A DNA stretch of 64,000 bases, from assembly GCF_026151205.1 (NCBI RefSeq), contig NC_087079.1, positions 4,173,230 to 4,237,229 on the forward strand. The letters are read 5' to 3'. The position numbers were made by a program, and so were the translations under genes. The notes below the pieces were generated by a model that saw only the letters and a list, made by a program, of their open reading frames with translations, searched no databases and was not told the DNA's origin. This stretch comes from Bolinopsis microptera (Eukaryota; Ctenophora; Tentaculata; Lobata; Bolinopsidae). How positions within the stretch are numbered: position 1 is the stretch's first letter; every line of letters starts with the position of its first letter. Of this stretch, positions 34,864 to 45,072 are shown piece by piece.

Positions 34864-36224
34864 TTTCGTGTTGAGTGAGAACAGAAACTTAGCTATTTAA
34901 AATAATTGATGAGCGTTACTTAAAAAGTTTGAAAGATAATAAAAGATATTATATAATGGAATACGTTTCTTGTCTCTACTGCCCATGAAAATTGATGTAC
35001 AATTGCTCTTGATACATGATCAGGTCCTCTCTATCCCAGGATGCAGACAGGCATTCACCCATGTCTTTAGGTGCATGTCACTAAAGCAAGGAACCTTCAT
35101 TTCTGAATTGCCAACACAGCCAACCTACCTTTTGTCTGTTACTAATGTTTCAATAAATCTTTTGTTGCTGGATATACATACGTTTTACTTTGACGCACCG
35201 CCCATGTGCCAGTATTTTTTAAAGATTTGAATCTTAACTAAAAACTACAGTTTGGACTATCCCCATTGCCGTTGTATCAGCTGCTTTTGGTCCCATGGAA
35301 AAATATTGTTCCTAGCCGAAATTATAACCGGTCAAAGGTCAGCGCTTATGTGTAATTGTATTGCGCAAGCGATTTTCAATCGCGCGTTCTGAAAATCGAG
35401 TCTAAAAATCTATCTTCTCCTACATTTTTTTGAGCAATCACCCTCAAACTTTCAGGATATGTTCTCAGGATCAGTTAGATCCTCAATTAAAATTACCCTA
35501 GGCTACTGTTTTCCAAGTCTTGTCCTGTGAGTAAAGTATGTGTGAGAAAGTTTTAATAAAATTATTGTATATTTACTTTTGAATTTTTAAAATCTAATTT
35601 GAGAATGAAGTTTAAAGAAATTTTAATTAGCACTGTATAGTTTAAGATATTTATAGCTTATTATAACCATTGATACAAAGGCCATAATCTTTCGCCAGCT
35701 CTCCAATATCCACCTTGAAAGCTTGAAGCTGCATTTTATATCCTTGAACTACACAATATAAACTAAAGAATGTTTTAGTGTAGACTTTTTGTCACAACAA
35801 GACTGCAACCTATAATAACAACTATAAACAGAACCCCTAATGTCTGCTTACAATTTTTCTTCTAGTCCTAATCTGAGCCTTGTCTCTATAAACTTAACTG
35901 AACTAGCGTTTCGGTGTGTGCAAAAGCTTCCAGGCACGCGCATTCCTTGCCCCGTTAGTTACCTGTCCTTCCAAAACCAAACTAGCAGTCAAGGACAAAA
36001 AGTCATACATCAAATGGGCATTATATTTTATGAATTGTTTTACATCTTTTTATTCTGTAAAAATGTGCTAAAATTAAATTTCTTGTTTCATTGAAATTTC
36101 TTGTTTCATTGAGAAGAGAACTCTAGAGCCAGAATTTTGAGATAGGCCTTTAAAGATTTTTAATTTGATTTAAAAAAATCTTGGACCTTGATTTTTAGAG
36201 GTTACTGGTGCTATGTTGTTTTCT

Positions 36225-36385
36225 TGAAAACAGTATAGCACCAGTTTCCTTCTCCTGAGAACAGTAATAGTGCACCAGTTCTCCTTAAACAGTATAGCAC
36301 CGGTTTCCTTCTCCTGAGAACAGTAGTGCACTAGTTCTCTTCAAAACAGTATAGCAACAGATCCCTTCTCCTGAAGACAATGTAT
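36225..36385. repeat. AACAGTATAGCACCAG repeat
   Basis: About three imperfect copies of a unit with AACAGTATAGCACCRG and TTCCTTCTCCTGAGAACAGT. Confidence 0.8.
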
Positions 36386-36640
36386 CATCCCAGATCGCTT
36401 CCGGAATTCAATTGAGTGCTATGCCGGTATTCCTGACTTCTATTAACAGTAACATGCTCGTGCCCATCTCCAGTATGGTTGTAAGATAAAATGCTAGAAA
36501 ATCTTGGTTTAAAGTTAAAGAAAGTAGTATATTTTTGGCGCACGAGCGTCTGCGCTGAGACGCGCATGGATTTAACGATACATTTGAACGTGTATTTTGG
36601 ATTTTGCGTGCATTTTTAAAGACGTGGCGGAGTGTTGGGA

Positions 36641-36760
36641 AGAAAGAAAAGAAAAGAAAAGAAAAGAAAAGAAAAGAAAAGAAAAGAAAAGAAAAGAAAA
36701 GAAAAGAAAAGAAAAGAAAAGAAAAGAAAAGAAAAGAAAAGAAAAGAAAAGAAAGAAAAG
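36641..36760. repeat. (GAAAA)n microsatellite
   Basis: More than 20 GAAAA units. All six frames stay open across it, giving false Lys/Glu and Phe/Ser reading frames. Confidence 0.97.
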
Positions 36761-37506
36761 ACAAAGTGTGGAATGTCGATTATTAACCAATCTTTCTATA
36801 AGCATGTAAATACAGATGTAAATACGAAGACAACAACAACCGGCTTAGGACCTACGAACAACAACGAGAGTGTCCGACTTGAAGCCGGTAAGTGTTTGAG
36901 TGTAAGTTGTTGTTATTCCTGTTTTACATTGTGATTGTATACTTCCTGAGAGGATGTTCCTTACAGTGTTTAAAGTGCTTAATTACCCCAGGTTGTTTTG
37001 TGGATGCTAGCGTAGCAGTCCAGTGAAGTTAGATTGAGGATATAGTTCTGAGTGAACAGCTCTGAAAGAGCAGACAAGTATAGTTAAGAGTAGACCTGAG
37101 TGAGCTCTGAGAGAGCAGTAACCAGCACAGTAAGAGGGAATCTTCTGGAAAAATCGTTAAAAAATGAGGTCCAAGATTTTCAAAATTGAATTAAAAATTT
37201 TTTGAGGCCTATCTCAAAAATCGGCTCGATAATTCTCTTCTAAATGATCCCTAGAACATATCCTGAAAGTTTCAGGGTGATTGCTCAAAAAATGTAGGAG
37301 AAGATAGATTTTTAGACTCGATTTTCAGGACGCGCGATTGAAAATCGCTCGCGTATTAATACAATTACACATGAGCGCTGACCTTTGACCGGCAATAATT
37401 TTGTCCAGGAACAATATTTTTCCATGGGACCAAAAGTAGCAGATAAATATTACTCCCCTCTATTAGAAAACTATAAAATCAATTTCGAGAGAATTTTGAT
37501 GAAGAC

Positions 37507-37530
37507 CCCCCCCCCCCCCCCCCCGGCCCC
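37507..37530. repeat. C-run
   Basis: Eighteen or so C, then GG and five C. Just outside the fold-back element. Confidence 0.8.
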
Positions 37531-38011
37531 CTTAACAGTTTAATCTTCAAAGTGAGTTGTACAATCTAGGTTGTTTTAAGTAGCTGTTGATAGTGTAAAA
37601 CAGGAGTGACCTGATCGTTTTCATAACTTCGATTTACAATTTGTACCATAATAAAACTAGCACTGCCATGGGGTTCAAAAAGGGTGATTGTAAGCCTCCA
37701 GCGTAATGGTCATAAGTCTCTGCCCCATGCGGTGCCTGTCAGCATCAGCTAACAGAATAGCCCTAACATAATGATTAAGCCACAATTTAGGTCCCTATAA
37801 TGATTTAATATTGTTGAATAAAGAGATTTGAATACAATATTTGTTTTATTCTGAATATTTCTTTTATTCTGAATAGGTTTCCTGAAAGGTGAAATGTAAA
37901 ATATTTCTTACCAAGGAAGATAAATTTGTTGCTTAAGAAAATAAATCTCATTAACAGTGATGAATAAGGTCTACCAAATCAAACTAGTACATCAAACCAA
38001 GGCTCTAGTCA

Positions 38012-38305
38012 TCACCAGCAGGTTCCCACTCCAGTCAATGAGTCATGATATAACAGACCAATAGGAGGGAGTGATTTGTTTCCTTTAATGTGGAGGATGC
38101 CATTTAGGAAAACAAGTTGATGGATGGGCACTATAGCACTTATAGCAGTCACCCACAAGCCCTGGCCACTGGGGCATGTTTCTGAATTTGGTCTACCAAT
38201 TAGTTCAGTTATGAGACCATTCCCAACACCAGGGAAGACAGTGTAATCCTGTGTAGCTTTCTTACTTACGCTATGTGACGGCTCCACAAAGAAAATGCCA
38301 CACAA
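38012..38305 (-). CDS. Unrecognised open frame, 97 codons
   Basis: Starts MCGIFFVEPSHSVSKK and contains a Gly/Pro-rich centre (FPGVGNG, PSGQGLW). Composition looks more protein-like than its neighbours, and there is no simple repeat under it. I know no family that matches. It could be an exon or a decayed transposon piece; the surrounding 38300-38420 region does not extend it. Confidence 0.25.
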   Translation of the reverse strand: MCGIFFVEPSHSVSKKATQDYTVFPGVGNGLITELIGRPNSETCPSGQGLWVTAISAIVPIHQLVFLNGILHIKGNKSLPPIGLLYHDSLTGVGTCW

Positions 38306-38712
38306 AAGTTGTACGGAACCCCTAAAAAGATTTACTCCAATTTAGCTGGTGGCAACATACGGCAATGCTACTTTGGAGCATCCTCATAGCTGTTCGAGGG
38401 GCCAGGGGGAAAGCAGCTCATACTGGATTCATTCTGTTTAACCGCATTCCATCACGCAAATTATATGACTGTTGACAATTTTCTTGGTATTACACCTACA
38501 TTTCTTGGATGTTCCAGACAGCACTTGATATTTGCTTTGGGACATTAATTAAGACGATATTATGATTACAAATATTACAAATATTTCCAATTACTTGATT
38601 TACAACTTCATCCTTGCCCCGATGATGGAGTAGATATGTTTTGAAAATTTGTGTGTACATATTTGATTGTATAAAGTTCAATTGGTAGCAATAGACCATA
38701 TCCGTTCGTTAC

Positions 38713-38840
38713 CTATGTATAATATTGTGCTTTGCTAATTGCAACACTTGAATTGATTATGCTCTGCCAATTGTTAGGTGTAGAATTTTTGAAAAAAAAA
38801 TTATGCTCTGCCAATTGCGTCACTTGATTTAATTGTATGT
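38713..38840. repeat. TTATGCTCTGCCAATTG direct repeat
   Basis: Two copies of a 40-bp stretch around ATTATGCTCTGCCAATTG, with CACTTGAATT/CACTTGATTT around them. Confidence 0.6.
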
Positions 38841-39059
38841 GTATTTTGTTTGAATGACCTTTTTTCAGGACTTTTGCATGTATAGTAATTATTTCCATCT
38901 TTCACTGGAATATGACTTATCTAGCTTGCTATTTTATTGCTCGCTTCTCCCTCATAGATATAAAACAAATGTGAATGCACGCAGCTGGAGTGGTGCGTAA
39001 ATTAATTGCATAAATAATTGTTTAATTATTTGTTTGCAGCTATGATGTGTGGCATTTAA

Positions 39060-40381
39060 TTGACGATGTCAATTCATGGCAGCTCGGCGCGGCACAGTAG
39101 CGCATCTCGCCGATCTAGCCAGAGAAGCTGTGAGAAGCCTCATTGAGTGCGCGGCACGGCACAGTAACGCATCGCGCTACAATGTGGCATAAAATTTAAA
39201 ACCTTAACCCTTTACTAAATATGTTTTAATCCTAACCTAATCGTTATCTCAAACATATACTTCATGTATCATATATTAAAACTTAGTTGCGTGATTGGCG
39301 ATGCACTATATATATATACTGCATACTGGGCGGCGCCGCGCGCGCATCAAACATTATATTATGTTTTCACGCTTGATGGAATTATAGCTTGTTTATTGTT
39401 AATGGACTAGCCCGGCGTGCTCTACTTCGTAGCACTTGTGACTTGTCTTTTGAGAAGAAAGCGGCGGCGCGTGTTACTTCAAAGAAATTTGAACGAGTAA
39501 CATCCGTCAAAATCTTGTATCACGTCGTGAGCCCCACCACCCACTGTCGTTTTACTTAAGACCGGCAGACCTCCACTGTGCACTGTTGTATCACTGTTGT
39601 ATACACTGTAGAGTTTCAACGATACATGGCGCACTCGTGCGCGGCGGGTCATACAACGTTCCATACAACCTGGGTCCCTAGTTTTTACTGTTTATAATAC
39701 CTTTCGGGAATTATATCCACTAAAACTCGTGGAAACACTCGTGCGCGGCTCCCCTGTATCGTAGAAACTCTTCAGTGTAGTGAAACGACGATGGGGGTCA
39801 CGACGTGATACAAATAATATTTGTTTTTACTTTTATCAAGCAACTATTATTTTGATTGACCATTGTTAATGATCTGGCCCGGCGCGCGCTACTTCGTAGC
39901 TTGTGCCGTCGGGCCATTTCGAGAAGAAAGCGGCGCGCGCTACTTCGAGGAAATTTAGACGAGTAACATCCGTCAATTATTTTAACCATTGTTAATGATT
40001 TGGCCCGGCGCGTGCTACTTCGTAGCTTTCGAGAAGAAAGCGGCGCGCGCTACTTCGAAGAAATTTAGACGGGTAACATCCGTCAACTATTATCAAGCAA
40101 GTTAAAAGCAAAAACCCTGGACTGTAGTTCACACATTGAAACTTGTATCACGGTCGTTGTGACACCCACGGTCGTTTCACTTTATCGTCCTGACGATACA
40201 GGGGTTGATTCACGATGTCAATCCTTCGCAGCTCGGTGAGGCACAGTGGTGCATCTCGCCGATCTACCGAAGAGTAGATTGCGAGAAGCATTATTTGATG
40301 CGCGCGCGACCCAGTAGTGCATCGCGCTACAAATACAGGGGGAGCCGCGCACTTCGTGCGCGGCGGGTCATATACAACGTA
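39060..40381. repeat. GC-rich composite repeat module
   Basis: Two kinds of direct repeat alternate. One (39060-39182 and 40209-40331) contains CACAGTAGCGCATCTCGCCG and ends CATCGCGCTAC. The other occurs three times (about 39397-39510, 39862-39976, 39985-40086), with GCTACTTCGTAGC palindromes and GAGTAACATCCGTCAA at the end. CGCGCGGCGGGTCATA occurs twice. It stands out as GC-rich in AT-rich DNA; no protein is encoded. Confidence 0.75.
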
Positions 40382-40395
40382 TGACAAATTGGAAC

Positions 40396-40481
40396 ATGCT
40401 AGTCCATGCATAGTCAATATATTATTTTGACGATTTAACTACCCCCAATATCAGTCATAATTTGACCATGGACTAGCATCT
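40396..40481. repeat. Small inverted-repeat element
   Basis: Ends ATGCTAGTCCATG and CATGGACTAGCAT, next to TAGTCAA/TTGACC. About 85 bp, MITE-like. Confidence 0.65.
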
Positions 40482-40588
40482 TCAACTCTACCGGATAAAT
40501 ATCTTTGCAAATTATATCGACAGTCTTATGACTCATAAGACTGGCGTTATAATTTGCAAGGATATTTATCCGGTAGATTCGAAGATCG
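40479..40588. repeat. 110-bp imperfect palindrome
   Basis: Arms with CTACCGGATAAATATC and its complement, centred at TTATGACTCATAAG. Directly abuts the preceding inverted repeat. Confidence 0.85.
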
Positions 40589-42033
40589 TAGTTACAAACT
40601 CTAGCAGCTAGCTATAGCATTTTGTCTACGACATTTCTTGGAGGACTTCGCCGCAATTCGACGCGCCGCACAAACTATGAACTAACATTTTTGCTTCGCA
40701 TCGAAGATGGTTGCAGAACAACGATCTGGAGGGGTTGATATCGTCAATCAACGACATTTATTGATTTGGACATTTATATTTTGAACAATCGTTTCTACAC
40801 TAAATTCTATGACAAACGACGTGATTTCAGTTTTAAAGTTGTTTATACTGAGCATTTTTAGGCGAACTGTATAGGATATGCAAATCCTCCTCGCAGTCGC
40901 AGCTAGCAGTTACTGAATTTATTCATGATGTTAAATTATTGACTTTAAGTGATAAACTGATATGATTATCCAAAATTTTTAACGGAAGATCTTACATAAA
41001 TATCTTAAATTATTTATTAATAGCCAGCCAGCGTGTATCCTCAGACACTGGCATAATTTCACAGTCAATGACTTCATGTAATTATAGTGCATGTGTTAAG
41101 CCTCCTAGCTTGTAATTCCTTATGCATCGTTAACTTTTGCGAGAGTTTTCTCTTCGGTTGTATCGAAATAGTTTTATTTACGTTGACCACTCTTTCACAG
41201 TTTACTATTAAGCTTTCAAGCAGACAGCAGTAAATTATTTTGTTTTTATCAGACTTTTACTTAAGTCTAGTTTTACATTACTTTATCTGCATACTGTATT
41301 GATCTAAGGTGTAGTATTGCCAGATCCCAGTTCAATTTGTAACGGAGTTTTATATTAACAGGAAACGTTGTAACAGAGTCAATATTGAATATGGGGTGGC
41401 AAGTCCCCATACATTGTAGACCGATAGTTTCACTGTGTCATAATATGTAAACACGGCACACGAACAGCAAAAGGATGTATTTCAAATGATTACAGATTGC
41501 CAAATTTCAGATTGTATTAATATAAGTATTACGTCGCCTTATTGTCATTGATGTATGATGAACAAATAACCTGACTGCATGTGTAGTTTTAAAACAAAAT
41601 GTCACGGATGAAACAATAAAACGAACATCTCAACATCTAATTCTAAATGGAATATTTATATATATTTTTAATTACAGTTATACTTAAAGTCATATTCATA
41701 GTTGGTGACATTTACGAATATTAATAAAAAATAATAATACTAATACCGATCTGAGTCAGATTTCTAACTTTTAGCTACAAATTAGTGTTAAAAAAAACTT
41801 CTAAACGGAAAAAATCATGGATTTATTAAAACTAATATAACGGATACTGTGCAAGATCACTGTACAGCAAGAATCTATCAACTCAAAATCTTAACCACGA
41901 TATCTAATGGTTGATCTTGAAGCGTTTAAGATACTAACAAAATCTGGACATTCAATATATAATTGCAACTTCTGTCCAATATTTGCAAATTAGAATTGTC
42001 TTCAAATGTCAAAGGCCGACAAAAATTCCAATC
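40589..42033. other. Intergenic, with probable 3' UTR of the LPMO gene
   Basis: No gene seen. TTTATT at 41822-41827 reads AATAAA on the minus strand, about 210 bp past the LPMO stop, a plausible polyadenylation signal. Confidence 0.5.
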
Positions 42034-45000
42034 TTACTTTCCGCTGTAATCATTACCAAGTTCCCAATCGATGTATTCCTGTTCGTCCCCAGTATCATCT
42101 CTTTTTAGAAGTTTTACTCCGCTGTAATCATCGCCAAGTTCCCAATCAATGTATTCCTTTTCGTCCTCAGTATCGTCCCTTCTTAGAAGTTTCACTTTTG
42201 AATCTTGTTCTCGTATCTCCACTTCACTGATTAGAAGATCACCAAACTCACCTTCTGGGTACACACCAATCACTTTACCCTTGGCATTTTTGGGACATTC
42301 TAAGGTCACCGAAACGGCTGGAGCATTTTCGTTCATTTCGGAAATGTCAGGAATTTTATAATCTCCAACTGTTCCGCAAACGATCTTTTTAGTCTTTTCC
42401 TTCTTTTGTGTCCAAACTACAGCCGTGACACCCTTGAGCTTGTTCCATTTTTTAAGACAACTGTCTTTGTCCTGAGAACACTCCTCGTCATTGAAATACC
42501 ACAATTTCAGAGTTATGGATTTAATCTTATAGATCTTTTCCAACCATACCTTCAGTTCTGGATTCTTTTCTTCTTGCTCAACCGATGTAACAACCGATGT
42601 TTTAACGTAACCATCATAAGCATATTTCATATTAGCTCCCGCCATGGCACCATTCAGAGTTGCCTCCTTCGGCGTCAAAAGTTGTCCGTCAAGCTCTTCC
42701 TCTTCTCCGTCATCATCCTCAGCTTCCGCCTTTCCTTTTGCGTAACCTTCCTTAAAGCCGATTTCATACCCATCCTTGTATCCTTTTACGTAAGAAGCGT
42801 CGGATCCATCAGACCCGTCAGACCCGTCTGATCCGTCTTTTCCATCTGAATCTGATCCATCAGACCCGTCTTTTCCATCTGATCCGTCTTTTCCATCAGA
42901 TCCGTCTTCTCCGTCAGAATCATCAGAACCATCTGATCCGTCTTTTTCATCTGATCCGTCTTCTCCGTCAGAATCATCAGAGTTTTCACATTCTTTCTGG
43001 ATTCCTGAAATTACGCCGTCAGCTTCCACCGATTTTACAATTTTGTTCTTGAGCCAGCAACTCCTAGCGTACTCACCATGGAAGTTTTCGAGCACGTAGG
43101 AAAATGCAACACAGTCAGATCTTGCACTGCACTGTTTCTCACAGATATCAGCACTATCAACACGATTTTCTAGGCCGTTAACTAAATCCCCCTCATGAAA
43201 GGCTAAGTTCTGTTTACGCTCAAATGGACAGTTCCCATCTTCGTTTCCGTCAGAACCATCTTTTCCATCAGATCCGTCTTTTCCATTTGAATCTGATCCA
43301 TCAGACCCGTCTTTTCCATTTGATCCGTCTTTTCCATCTGATCCATCAGAACCATCAGACCCGTCTTTTCCATCTGATCCGTCTTTTCCATCTGATCCGT
43401 CTTTTCCATCTGATCCGTCTTCTCCGTCAGAATCATCAGAGTTTTCACATTCTTTTTGGATTCCTGAAATTACACCGTCAGCTTCCATTGATTTTACAAT
43501 TTTGTTCTTGAGCCAGCAACTCCTAGCGTACTCACCATGGAAGTTTTCGAGCACGTAGGAAAATGCAACACAGTCAGATCTTGCACTGCACTGTTGCTCA
43601 CAGATATCAGCACTATCAACACGATTTTCTAGGCCGTTAACTAAATCCCCCTCATGAAAGGCTAAGTTCTGTTTACGCTCAAATGGACAGTTCCCATCTT
43701 CGTTTCCGTCAGAACCATCTTTTCCATCAGATCCGTCTTTTCCGTCTTTTCCATCAGACTCATCGCATTCCGTTCGCATTCCGGAAATTACCCCAGCTGC
43801 ATCACGCTTATCATTTAGGTTGTTCTTCAACCAACAGCTTCGAGAATATTCACCCGCGTTTTGAAGGACATAAGAGAAACCGATACAGTCGGATCTTGAA
43901 TTACACTGCTCCTCACAAATTTCAGCACTATCAACAAGATTTTCCAGACCGTTGACAAGATCCCCGTTCCAATAACCGACATTATTTTGACGTTTGAAAG
44001 AACATTTCTCCGCTTCTTCATCCCCTCCATCAGATTCGTCACCTCCATCACCTCCATTATCTTCAGTGACCTTGATAGCGGAGCAGGTATTCCATATCTG
44101 AGGGGTCTGCTCGTTGTCCCACCTCCAAGACAGCACGTACTCTCCAAGCTCCAAATTTCCTGGTACTACCACCTTGTCAACTACTGCAAACTTGAAAGCT
44201 TTCTCAAAGTGTGTATCCCCTTGAGTAAAGCTGAACCCATGTAGACCCGGTGAAGGTGCGGGGAACTGAGTACCCTTAGGACAGCTGTTGTCGCTGAAGA
44301 ATCCTCCATCTCCTCCTTCACAAGGTGGGATAGGGTTTCTCCTCCAAGTAGAGCCAGTAGGTTTCGTTCCAATGTTAGTATCTGTAGCAGGGATAGACTT
44401 CCAAGTAGATTCTTCACCGTTGTGTGCAATGAAGTGGTTAGAGCCATAGAACTTGAGCGGAGATTTCTGAAAGCATTCCTCAGTAACACCAGCCCTTCCT
44501 CCGGCAGGAACCTTACAGATCCTATACTGGTACCCACCACCATGGTTAGCAGACAGAGAGAAGCCTACATTTTGAACGCTACCTCTGGGCCAGGTAGTCA
44601 TGGGAACATCTCTCTGCGCGTAGTACTCCTCCGCAGCCCGTCCGAAACTATGACCACCCCCCGGGCAGTTAATTTTCTCCTTGTTTACTCCCCTCGGGCA
44701 ACCCTCTGGATTCCCACCCGCTGATCCACAAGGACTGAAAACGCGGGCTGTGCCAGGGGCGTACCAAGGATTCAGTCCGTTTCTCCTGTCCACCTGCCAG
44801 TGCTTAAAGGTCCTCATACTTTCTGGAAGTGTCTGTCCCACTCCGTCCGGTACTCTGGTGAAGTTAGAATACCACTGTAAGGCACAGCTGTTGTCCACAC
44901 CATTTGCAGGATCGTTCCGTCCACATCCGATAAATCCTCCGTGGTTTTTGTAGGCTCTGTAGAGATTAAGTCCGACCTTTTGCCAATCTTGAAATACTGG

Positions 45001-45072
45001 AGGGTAGACCATGTTGCCATGTCCTGAAATCTGAGCCAGCAAGATTGCGAAGAAGGTGCAAACACGCAACAT
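42034..45072 (-). CDS. Secreted AA15-like lytic polysaccharide monooxygenase with three PAN domains and discoidin-like tail
   Basis: A 1012-residue intronless frame. Residues 1-17 form a signal peptide ending LLAQISG, so His18 (HGNMVYPP) becomes the mature N-terminus. With His177 in ANHGGGYQYR it forms the copper-binding histidine brace of AA15 LPMOs, which oxidatively cleave chitin or cellulose. The catalytic domain runs to about 335 (ending SWRWDNEQTPQIW, NTCSAIKV). Next come PAN/Apple domains at about 357-436, 464-546 and 655-737, separated by Gly-Ser-Asp-Gly-Lys linkers, then a discoidin-like domain (about 815-950). Two 25-residue repeats end the protein, each with a dibasic site and an acidic EYIDWELG motif. 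PAN 2 and 3 are almost identical in DNA. Start is the first ATG and fits the signal peptide. Activity and substrate are inferred from the family. Confidence 0.92.
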   Translation of the reverse strand: MLRVCTFFAILLAQISGHGNMVYPPVFQDWQKVGLNLYRAYKNHGGFIGCGRNDPANGVDNSCALQWYSNFTRVPDGVGQTLPESMRTFKHWQVDRRNGLNPWYAPGTARVFSPCGSAGGNPEGCPRGVNKEKINCPGGGHSFGRAAEEYYAQRDVPMTTWPRGSVQNVGFSLSANHGGGYQYRICKVPAGGRAGVTEECFQKSPLKFYGSNHFIAHNGEESTWKSIPATDTNIGTKPTGSTWRRNPIPPCEGGDGGFFSDNSCPKGTQFPAPSPGLHGFSFTQGDTHFEKAFKFAVVDKVVVPGNLELGEYVLSWRWDNEQTPQIWNTCSAIKVTEDNGGDGGDESDGGDEEAEKCSFKRQNNVGYWNGDLVNGLENLVDSAEICEEQCNSRSDCIGFSYVLQNAGEYSRSCWLKNNLNDKRDAAGVISGMRTECDESDGKDGKDGSDGKDGSDGNEDGNCPFERKQNLAFHEGDLVNGLENRVDSADICEQQCSARSDCVAFSYVLENFHGEYARSCWLKNKIVKSMEADGVISGIQKECENSDDSDGEDGSDGKDGSDGKDGSDGKDGSDGSDGSDGKDGSNGKDGSDGSDSNGKDGSDGKDGSDGNEDGNCPFERKQNLAFHEGDLVNGLENRVDSADICEKQCSARSDCVAFSYVLENFHGEYARSCWLKNKIVKSVEADGVISGIQKECENSDDSDGEDGSDEKDGSDGSDDSDGEDGSDGKDGSDGKDGSDGSDSDGKDGSDGSDGSDGSDASYVKGYKDGYEIGFKEGYAKGKAEAEDDDGEEEELDGQLLTPKEATLNGAMAGANMKYAYDGYVKTSVVTSVEQEEKNPELKVWLEKIYKIKSITLKLWYFNDEECSQDKDSCLKKWNKLKGVTAVVWTQKKEKTKKIVCGTVGDYKIPDISEMNENAPAVSVTLECPKNAKGKVIGVYPEGEFGDLLISEVEIREQDSKVKLLRRDDTEDEKEYIDWELGDDYSGVKLLKRDDTGDEQEYIDWELGNDYSGK
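43000..43716 (-). repeat. Recent internal duplication of a PAN domain plus linker in the LPMO gene
   Basis: The PAN coding segments at about 43016-43235 and 43487-43716 differ by only a few bases. Linkers of GAT/GGC/AAA/TCC-type codons encode repeated DGKDGS. Unequal crossing-over between the units would explain both. Confidence 0.88.

Larger units (their letters stand above)
35276..37446. repeat. Fold-back element interrupted by an insertion
   Basis: The left arm (35276-35480, resumed at about 36111-36195) is the inverted copy of the right arm (about 37160-37446). Both ends carry GCTTTTGGTCCCATGG-type sequence or its complement. The left arm is broken by about 630 bp (35481-36110). The loop contains a GAAAA microsatellite and a 60-bp repeat. 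No transposase seen. Confidence 0.82.

Noticed and set aside
36408-36934. Lys/Glu and Phe/Ser frames on both strands
   Set aside because: Created by the GAAAA microsatellite.
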